DNA of 64,000 nt from Amblyomma americanum (Eukaryota > Arthropoda > Arachnida > Ixodida > Ixodidae), in assembly GCF_052857255.1 (NCBI RefSeq), contig NC_135500.1, forward strand, positions 102,656,048 through 102,720,047, read 5' to 3'. The position numbers and the translations under genes were made by a program. Positions within the stretch are counted from its first letter, which is position 1, and the number at the start of each line of letters is the position of its first letter. Of this stretch, positions 55,369-64,000 are shown in pieces. The notes under the pieces were generated by a model, which had not been told where the DNA came from, searched no databases, and worked only from the letters and a program-made list of their open reading frames with translations.

Positions 55369-55918
55369 CTGTGACAGATAGAAGCAAGCTGTCAGAAATA
55401 GACGCGTATGCAAATTAAGCAGAAGTGTAATCTGAACCTGATACAAGCATATAATCCGATGGCTGTAACTGCAGGTTATCTGGTGTTGTGCGTGCAAGGA
55501 GCAAGCGAAGAATGACCAGTGAAGTTCCTTACTGCCGAGACGAGATTACTGAAGTTTTTTATTATCATTTTCTATAATTTTATCCCGTGCTTGTAATAAA
55601 GATTCTTTTGCAACTGGACATCGAGCAATTCGCGAGAGAATTTGGGCACTCCACACAAAAAGCGAAGTAACTTTCATTTCTCGAACCGAGTGCAAACTGC
55701 GCCACTGTTTCCGCAGCGCTTAAAAGATAAAACTAACCCTGACCATTGTGACTTTTTGCGAAATTATACTGGATAAAAAGTGCTTACATTACTAAATTGA
55801 GAATTAATTAGCTGTATTTAGAATATACCATTTTTGTTCTAGCATCCCTACAGTGGAGCCCTTACTGCAGGCCTTACTGCTTAGTTTAGTTATAACATGA
55901 TTCAGTTCAGAAGAACAA

Positions 55919-56050
55919 GGGTGGGTGGGTGGGCGGGTGGGTGGGTGGATGGATGGATGGATGGATGGATGGATGGATGGATGGATGGATGGATGAATGG
56001 ATCGATGGACGGACGGACGGACGGACGTATGGATGGATGGATGGATGTAT
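55919..56050. repeat. (GGGT)n/(GGAT)n microsatellite
   Basis: gggt units pass into ggat, with a short ggac run, then atttatttatttattt. It directly continues the 3' end of the - strand LINE at 56056-56935, so it probably grew from that tail. Confidence 0.95.
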
Positions 56051-56055
56051 GATTG

Positions 56056-56935
56056 GATGAAATTATTTATTTATTTATTTGAGTGTGCCTCAGCAACCAG
56101 TTGCCCTAACCGAGCGCATGCACTAGATGAAGTACAAACATGCTGACATAAACACCATACATTATAAAGACATTTAAAAAAAATAATTTAAAATAATGTA
56201 TCAATAACAGAAATTAAGGCAAATAAGTCTGTGGTTAGAAAAGTCGAATTATATGTGATCTGCAATCGAATCATAGGGCAAATGACATGTATACCTCAGG
56301 ATAAAAATGTGTCAGAGCATTTGGGGGCCTTTGCACGAGGCACAGGACATCTCAGTGACATCAATAACTTTTAAGTCAATGGTGCCACGCAAAACTTTTT
56401 GCAGAAACTGCATGTCACGCATGAGTCGCCTACCATGAAGAGTAGACATACTGAGGTATGCTAAGAGAGAATCATAATCATAGAAACGACGGCTAGCATT
56501 ATATTTATCATAAAGGACGTGTATATGAGCTTACGCTGAACATTTTAGATTTTCTTGCAGTAGTTAACAGAGACGCTGTTCCAGGCTACTGACACGAACT
56601 CAAGACATGATCTCATGAGAGCACAGTGAAGAGTGCGCAGACACTCGTAACGAAGAAACGTTTTTGTTATCAAAGAAATAAGACCGATATGTCTCAACGC
56701 GCTCAAGACAGTTGATGCATGCAGTCGGAAATCAAGCCTTCAGCCAAAAATGACACCAAAGTCTCGTACATGGTGAGCACAAGATATTTGTCTGGTAAGA
56801 AGTGTATAATCAAACAGAACTGCGTTGCGTTTTCTAGTTAGAGGCAAAACGGAAGTTCTCTTAATATTCAGTTTAAGGCGATTCATCAAGCACCCCTTCT
56901 CGATGTTAATGTTGTCAATTTGTTCAGATCAGTGG
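56056..56935 (-). mobile_element. Jockey/CR1-group LINE, RT C-terminal remnant
   Basis: The - strand reads, across breaks, CLMNRLKLNIKRTSVLPLTR, VLFDYTLLTRQISCAHHVRD, FGVIFG, ALRHIGLISLITKTFLRYEC, LRTLHCALMRSCLEFVSVAW and NSVSVNYCKKI, the typical region after the YADD box. It ends tcaaataaataaataatttc. Frameshifts and stops make it a pseudogene. It lies between exons B and C of the unidentified - strand gene. Confidence 0.85.
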
Positions 56936-57789
56936 TGGGTCAATCCGTTTCCAAATTACTTAAAGTTACTCAGCAGATTCAGTGCTGATATTCAGCAGGT
57001 GACGAACAGAATAAAGAGGAACGCAAGGATGTCGGTGCCATGACCAATGCCGTGGGAGGTGAATAGGTGTACACGATGTAGAGCGATACCTTCAACTTCT
57101 TTCCCTTTCGCCCTCTCCCTCTCCCTTCCGGCCCACAGTAGAACAAAAATAGCCTTTTGTCCTGTCTAAAGAAAGCAATATCATAGGTTACTTTGAGATC
57201 AAAAACCACTGAGCGGTATTTCAACTCGGTAGCTGACAAGTTAGCAAAAGTTCTTAAGAAGGGTAAAGAGCCAACATACATTTTTCAGGCAGGAATTTTT
57301 TTTTGTGAAATTTCGAATTGCAAGCAATAAATCGCTTTTGATACTAACAGGCAATATCCATCTGCCATCGATAAAGCATGCTACTCATCCAATTGATTTC
57401 GAGGAAAATGTAGTGCATAATATCTGCCGCAGGACTGCACATAAAGCGTAGAACATGGTGCGATGGAATAGTGAGATTATGCCTGTGCATAAGTGACTCC
57501 TGGGCAGAAGCACACTCTGACAGTTTTAGACTTCATTAGGAGTGGGAAATACCTCCTAACATTACGGCCTCATGCATGTCCTATACTTGCAGGCTCGCTT
57601 GGACTACGCGAGCACAGGTGACACACAATGGGAGGCGCATTCTCCTCTCTAGCATCCTCATCTCCCCTCCCCCTTTTTTCAGTCTTGAGCATATATTTGG
57701 GATCTGAGCAGGATTTGGGTTTTGATCAGGCAGTGTCACGCACTTCCTTTGGAACAACACGGACAATTGAGCTAGTTGGTACATCTTTG

Positions 57790-58157
57790 AAAACTTTCGA
57801 AAGCGCTGCGACAGGGGACACAATTAAAGAGAAAAACACGAAGGACAAGCGCTACTATCAACCGAAGTTTATTGGAAAACGCACAATGTTAAATAGCACA
57901 CACAAGGCAGCCAGCAGCGCATGCGCCTACCCCCAAAATGACAAAAATGAATCACTGTGTGGAACCAAGATAGCGAATTTCACAATAATGGATTACATGA
58001 TTCGTTTTCTCATTCTGGTGGTAGGCGAATGCACTGCTGGCTGCCTTGTGTGAGCTATTTAACCTTGTGTGTTTTCCAATAAACTTCAGTTGATAGTAGC
58101 GCTTGTGCTTCGTGTCTTTCTCTTTGTGTCCCATGTCGCAGCGCTTTCGAAAGTTTC
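57790..58157. repeat. Foldback of two Penelope-like 3' ends
   Basis: Left arm 57790-57955 and right arm 57998-58157 are near-perfect inverted copies (for example aaactttcgaaagcgctgcg and caagcgctactatcaac) around a loop of about 42 bases. Each arm contains ccaataaacttcagttgata and a CTTTGTGTCC-type end, as in Penelope-like 3' regions. Confidence 0.8.
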
Positions 58158-59007
58158 CTTTGGAACCAACCCTTTTCGCATAAGTCAAGTTTCTACCTCC
58201 GAGATGATTATTCTGAGCAGCTGCTCAGAAGTAGAACCATCACTTGTGCGACATGGGTTGATGCCATCACGGCTGGTTTCTTGTCTGCTTTGCTTTTCTG
58301 CTGATTTATTTTTTGTGCCTCTTGTATGTTATCGGTTTCTCATGATTATATGCGCATAAAAATGTCCCCCTTAAAAAATAGAGTCGGTTGAAAGTCTGTG
58401 CCTGTCTGTGCCTGCGTCTCGTGGTGTATTCTTTGTGTTGTCTGTTTCGAAGTTAGCGCACTCCTATGTCATTATGAACGACTAACTGGCCTCCTTTAAA
58501 GCATTGCTGGACTTTCTACCATGAAACCTTCGCCTAACTGTGCTCACCACGGACACCGTACTGTGTTCTCCATAGTTTTGAGAGCTGATGTGCTTTGTAG
58601 AAACTGCGCAGGTGCGCTGCGGCGGTAGCCGGGCTGTTTAAAGCGCCGCACTCTACGAAGCCAGTTGGGAGCTATAGAGCTTACTTCCTATTCCAATACT
58701 ATTTTCGGGAAATTTCTAATTGTGTGGAGGGACGGAGAATACTTCGCGGGAACGATGACACAGAGATGTAGGGTTTAAATGCAATCTTGCCATAACAATC
58801 TTCATGCATGATCTACAGGTAAATACGGTATTGCTGTCGGCCTATATAGGTTTGACGCACCTCGGAAGTTAAAAATACAGTAAGGCTTACAAAAGTCTGA
58901 AGATGCCTACTTTCGTAGTTATTTCAACTACAGTGCAGTTAATGTCCATAAGTTCGTGCTTAATCTAATTTGGCATAAGGTCATTCAAAATTAAACATCG
59001 TACGTAC
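58158..59007. other. Unexplained; within the - strand gene intron
   Basis: No feature recognised. Confidence 0.35.
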
Positions 59008-59203
59008 ATTTAGGTTGTCGTTTTCTCTGACGAACTGTAGAACATGGAATCCGTATAAATCCTGATTTTCCCGTCGAAGCAGCTCAGTGACAATATTATC
59101 TTGAAAATTCTTAACAACCAGTACGTTTCTTTTATGGAGAAGTAACTGCAAAAAGTACTGCTGATGCGCGTCAAACTGGCCAAACCCAAGCGGGTAGAAA
59201 TTC
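59008..59203 (-). CDS. Unidentified - strand gene, exon B
   Basis: Acceptor gcctttttttccag|G, donor CTAAAT|gtacgt. 196 nt with only one open frame (one base plus 65 codons), reading NFYPLGFGQFDAHQQYFLQL, LLHKRNVLVVKNFQDNIVTE, LLRRENQDLYGFHVLQF and VRENDNLN. The incoming phase (2) matches the end of exon A, giving the junction codon GAG (Glu); the outgoing phase (0) matches exon C. Three consecutive compatible junctions in single-frame exons are strong evidence of a host gene. No family recognised. Confidence 0.62.
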
Positions 59204-62057
59204 CTGGAAAAAAGGCAGTAATGGAATGCTTAAGAAAAAAAAACGCAAAAAACGCACGTCCAGATACCTACCTTTACGCCTTAGAATACTGAAACATTTG
59301 TTGTAATTCTGATGAGAAGCAATGTTTGCTGGCTTATGTCGCAACACAGCATACTTCGGAGCACTAGGTTGAAGAGGGTGCTCACAATGTCCTCGCAATT
59401 GTTTTACAGTGTCTCCGGTGGTGCCTGCATATTCACCGTCATCTCATGTTCCTGGAGTGCTAACGAAGTCCTTAACGACCAAAAGTACGTATACTTAACC
59501 CTTAACAAACGAATTTAACGAGTCGATACTAATCGCATATGCAACTCCTCAACTCCAAATCTGCTCATGAAATGATTTTTTTTTACTTTTCGACTCACAA
59601 ATTTTTACTTGTTAATTTTTTTTCAATCCTAGCCACGCGCGCTAGCGTTATATACCCGTGTGTTCTTCGAAACTTGTCTTTAAGACTAACTGATATTTTA
59701 TAGTGGTCGTTTCTTTCTGTTTGTTCTGTCTCTTGAATTGGTTTTTCACAATTAAAAAATCATCTTGACTATAACGTTGTCGCGAAGAATTGCAGCGCAA
59801 CACAAAAAAATAACAAACAGGCGTGTCGTTTCTGTGTGTTCGCTGCATTTCCCAGTCATGGGTGGTGACCAACTAGCCCAAAGCCTTACCTTAGCGCATA
59901 ATATTGTGGTATTGCACTTAACTCAGTTGTGCTGGTCACAACTAACCAGCAATAATGCACACGTAATAAGGAAGCCAGCAGTCACCGAAATGAAGGAAAA
60001 TATGGCGGAAGGCGCCTAATACCTCTATCACACGTGCATTTATAATGCCCTCCAACCGATAGTCTAACGAGTCAGAGGCCACTGAGCGCTGCTAAACTGG
60101 CAGTTTCAATGGCCATCGAGTCAACGGAGCAGCGCAGAACTAGCGGAACTCGAAATTTCGTGGACCTTCGAGTGTTTCTCAAAGCAGCTGGTGCTGCTTT
60201 GAGTGGCACCAACGCGTACCTTCGTGCACGTTATATTCACGGTGCAAAGTCATGAACTTTAATGCAAGCAGTTAAATATTAGTCGGCGCAATAATTAAAA
60301 AACTGTGTCGGTCTGGTTTAAAGCGCATTAAGTTTGCACACGTTATCCCGGAAGAAGGAAACGCCAGAAAACTGCGGCAGCAAATCATACAAAAGGCAGC
60401 GTCTTTTGAGAAAACGCAACTGGTATTTAATAAATAAAAACCTCTTATGGCTCCAAAAAAAGGTGCATTTCAACATTTAGCTTAGATTTATAATATTATT
60501 TTAGTTATTTGCGCCAAATCTAAACCAGGTATTGCGGCGCCACACAAGCTTGACGTAAGAAATGAGAACTATTACAATGGCCATTGAGATTTGCCGTGTA
60601 GCAGCGACACGACTCCTTCGAGTTCGATAGCGATTGAGAATGTCGAAGGCTCTCGACTCGATGGCCATTGAGACTGGCCTGGTGACAGGGGTATTAGTTT
60701 TCTTTCACTTTGTGGTGTTGAGCAATGGTAAATTAGTAGTGTAATCTTTTTATGGCTCAAAGATGAGTGATTAAAAATATAAGAGAAACAACCACGGGCC
60801 ATAGTTAACAGGAATGCAAGTATATGAGTAAAGTGGTTTTTTTCAAACGTAATGGCAAGAGAAATCTGAATTTATTGATAAACTTGGCTGAGCGTGAAGC
60901 AGCTAATATGGTAGTGCACGATAATAGTTATAAGCAAGGAACCAATAAAAGAAAGATTGTTCGGGAGCTGTATGAAGTTTTCACGACAGCTGACAGCAAG
61001 CAACATGATTACTTCTATATTTCAGGTTTAAGGATAATACATTTTCTTTTACTCATAAGTTAAAGTTAAATTGCTTACGGGTGTAATAGATATGTCCTGC
61101 CAGTACTAGCCAACACAACCAAAACTTGAAAGTTACCGAAATAGGTCTAGAACAAGACACCAAAATCATTTCTTAAGCAGTTGCGGTGAGCAATGCCAGT
61201 TGTTACGCGAGCGACAGAAATAGATTAGAGTGGAGTAGAGGAGAAGTACGAATAGATGAAATTCTAACTGCAATTCGTAAAAGGAACGAAACTGCGCAAG
61301 CCATTCAGTGCAGAGAGCGCTTGGTCAGACCGACAATGCTGACAACGGAGAACGAGCATGTGGTGGTTAAATAAAATCGGGAAAATTGTTTGCCTAAATC
61401 TGCTGAAAGTCCCTTGTGGTACACACGCCTGGTGGTCACGTGGATTGGCGTTAGTCCCTAGACGATGATGGTTTGTACTTATCAATTATTTGTCGGCCTG
61501 GAAGTTCATTGCAAGGTGATTGCTGCCAGAGTGCAGTGGCTGAGGATTTGCGTTTCCAAACGTACAACCAAGCTTCTGTTCATAACTAGTGAGTCCTAAA
61601 TGTTGTCCATAACATTGTTACTCTTTAGTGCTCTTACGATTCTTTCATCTAGCATCTGGTTATAAGTCTGGTGCGCTCTTAAAGCCGTCCTTAGCCCAAA
61701 CACAGCGTTGATATCTGTATCCGTGCGGTGTTATGCGGTTGCTGCTTGAGTGCACAGTAATCAAAGGTACACTTAGCTCAACGCAGTGAGGCAACGCGGA
61801 CGAGGACAAAGAAACTATCGGCAGGATGGGCACTGAAAATTGACGCTGTTCTTTCAATGTGTGTCCCGGTCTGTTCACGCTGCCTCCCTCCGGTGTCGAT
61901 CACCAACAAGGGCAAGCCCGAAATTCAATCTTGGGGCACTGCCACTTTGCAGCACCTATTTTCAAACCATGCGGCTGCCTTCCTGCTAAAATTCGAGTTT
62001 CAGCTATCCCTAGCGTTGTCCAAGTAGAATCTACCGTTATGAGAAGGCCGTACTCAC
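59204..62057. other. Intron between exons A and B; nothing found
   Basis: AT-rich, with no repeat terminus or exon supported. Confidence 0.4.
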
Positions 62058-62179
62058 TCATCTCCGCCTTGGAGGTCGCTCTGACCAGGGTACTTGAACA
62101 CTGCTGTGAAGACGCATCCGTTCTGCATGTATCCAGGGGTGGTGGAAAGGAACTGCTTCTTGCTAGCATCGAAGCCACC
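62058..62179 (-). CDS. Unidentified - strand gene, exon A
   Basis: Acceptor tcatgtccctag|GGT, donor GATGA|gtgagt. 122 nt, phase 0 in, phase 2 out: GGFDASKKQFLSTTPGYMQN, GCVFTAVFKYPGQSDLQGGD. Another frame is also open on this strand but would not join exon B. With exons B and C it gives 160 continuous residues. Upstream exons were not found between 62180 and 64000 and may lie outside the window. Tick salivary secreted families were considered but no signature was matched. Confidence 0.55.
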
Positions 62180-63662
62180 CTAGGGACATGACACGAAGGA
62201 CGGACATCACTAACCGTTCGTCATCAATGAGACCGCGCCCTTTGGGCGGCGAGGATGTAGCCTTTCATCGGAGTGAAATGTAGTCGTCGAAGGTAAGTAG
62301 CAAATCAAGTCTATCACGACCTCATAACTTGAGGTGAAATTGGAGAGTAATGGCGATTTTTTGAGGTAACGTAAGGGAAAGGGAACGTTTTAACTTCAAC
62401 GTCATGCGCGGGCCTTCACCTTTTTGCGTCCAGCTTTGCATTATCTGCGTACATGCTGTGCCGGCGTCTATCGTTCGCAATGTATATTTAACGAAGCCTT
62501 GACGTCCCTTGCCTGCTTACAGAACTTCGACTCAGACTTCGCAAAAAAAAAAAAAACAGGGCAGGAGCCACCAGGGGTAAACCGAGAGATCGGTCGTACG
62601 TCCCTGCAAAGTGTACCGCCTGCAAGTTTTTACCGATTCGTCGCACTGTATGCCCGCGAATGTAGTTTGGCCACGATTGAAGGTCAGCCCCTTGAAAGGT
62701 ACGCCTAATTGAATTTAACTTATTACTGTATGTTGATGTTGCCAGCATTGTTCACTATGCGATGTTTCATGCGAACGCCAAAATGTAGATTTATAAAACG
62801 CAGTAATAAAGAAGACACCTGCGACACAACTCAGTCATCCAGTGAACATGTGACGAGATGGACATCTCGCATGTCACTGTTTCGTAGCCATCCGGCTTCT
62901 TGCATGCTCATTTATCAGCAATATTTTAAGCAGTAAACGCCGATTGCCTGAAGCGCGTGGTTCTCCAACATAATTCAGTACGTCACGAAGATCTTGCATG
63001 CAATTTCGATGGATCAGGGTGGAAAAAACTGAAGGTGTTTTACATCTTCCCTACTGCGTACCATCCGCGTTGCACATTTTTTTCAGATCTCGCCCAGCGC
63101 CTACCGGTGGCCATTAGGTTTCACATGAGGAACGTATAAGACAAATCTTTTGGAAGCTTCAGGGTGATATATAGAAGGATGCTAGCTGCAGGGATGCCCA
63201 AAAAGTACATCTCAGTGTCCCCTGTAGAGCTGATAAGTTTGATAAGGGGCCAGTACATATCAAAGGCGTTTAATAGATCACATGAAAATTATTGTTACAT
63301 GACCAAAAAGTCATGTGACCGGTGAGAATTGGTTTTGCGACCTCACTACGTGATGACGTCATTTCTTTTTAACGAGGTCCACGAAAGTACCGGACTCTGG
63401 CTACAACTGTCGACGTTGTAAAAGCTCCCAGACTAAGTTATCGCTTTCTACATGAAAAAAAATGCATTGATAACTGCCTCGCACCCCATTTCAAGCCGCT
63501 ATAGTTTCATTGAGAAGCCAAACTTAAAAGGCCCGCCTGGGTCATGTAATTACATGAAAGATACTCTCCACACCGTCCATATTTCGGTCTTTGAACATGT
63601 CCTTTTGGCTCAGACTCATCTCGCCAATGAGTCCCTAAGCAGAATACGGAACTTTTTTTCTA
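62180..63662. other. Unexplained region
   Basis: No supported exon or repeat. Confidence 0.35.
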
Positions 63663-63779
63663 TCACTCCCTCCTTTATCCCTTCCCTTACGGCGCGGTTC
63701 AGGTGTCCAACGGTATATGAGACAGATACTGCGCCATTTTCTTTCTCCAAAAACCAATTATTATTATTATTATTATTTT
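63663..63779 (+). mobile_element. SINE 3' tail, long-tail type, 5'-truncated
   Basis: tcactccctcctttatccct, then cttacggcgcggttcaggtg, gagacagatactgcgcca and (ATT)n. This is the tail module alone, which marks it as the 3' end of the element. Confidence 0.85.
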
Positions 63780-64000
63780 TGCTTACGACATACTACGTCA
63801 CTGACGGTGACATACTACGTCACTTACTCTGGGGTTAAGTCCCAAAGAAATTTTTAAAGTGCAAAAATATTACATCAAAAGATTTTCTCCCAGTCGAGGA
63901 AACTGTGGTCAAAGATTGGTCAGAGCAGTTTGGCTAAAGCCCGTCCGGGTCAGTTCGGTCACCTATCATGGCTGAGCTTAGGGATAGACATTTGGCTCAG

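Noticed and set aside
63087..63133. Possible + exon after tttttttcag
   Set aside because: Acceptor-like, but the frame is tiny with a weak donor and no partner.

Overview
Eukaryotic, tick-type genomic DNA. No bacterial operons, no CRISPR array and no free-standing tRNA or rRNA gene are visible. The window suggests a hard tick (Ixodidae) because it holds many tRNA-headed SINEs that look like the ixodid 'Ruka' family, plus I-group, CR1/Jockey and RTE LINE ends, Penelope-like, pogo/Tigger and mariner elements. Species is not determined.

The one clear host gene lies on the + strand at 2603-26500. It has eight coding exons with consistent GT-AG borders and intron phases, and together they encode a 542-residue, 12-helix SLC45-family (MATP/proton-sugar symporter type) transporter. 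Its introns are loaded with repeats: an RTE fragment, SINEs, two I-group LINE tails, a 903-bp TIR element with GC-rich cargo, and a nearly intact pogo/Tigger transposon with a single in-frame stop. A likely 3' UTR runs to twin polyadenylation signals near 27,892.

From about 28 to 54 kb the sequence is a nested repeat landscape. It holds a long foldback-type element containing a SINE and a CTATAGAC-rich block (30.36-32.01 kb), a mariner with a second TIR element inserted in it (32.76-34.40 kb), and a decayed CR1/Jockey LINE (38.5-39.9 kb). It also holds SINE pairs, an I-group LINE 3' half with an RNase H domain (47.6-48.7 kb), a 250-bp GT microsatellite, a perfect 71-bp-arm palindrome made of SINE sequence, and a 5'-truncated Penelope-like element bounded by a target-site duplication (53.5-54.8 kb).

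On the - strand, three exons (62179-62058, 59203-59008, 55368-55207) have good splice sites and matching phases. They form the middle of an unidentified host gene. Another isolated, well-bounded exon lies at 35016-34794 (-), also unidentified. The most interesting points are these uncharacterised spliced frames, the cargo-bearing TIR element, the perfect SINE palindrome, the nested DNA transposons and the exchange of 3' tails between related SINEs. I see no convincing new multi-gene system; novelty here is in the unidentified exons and element architectures.
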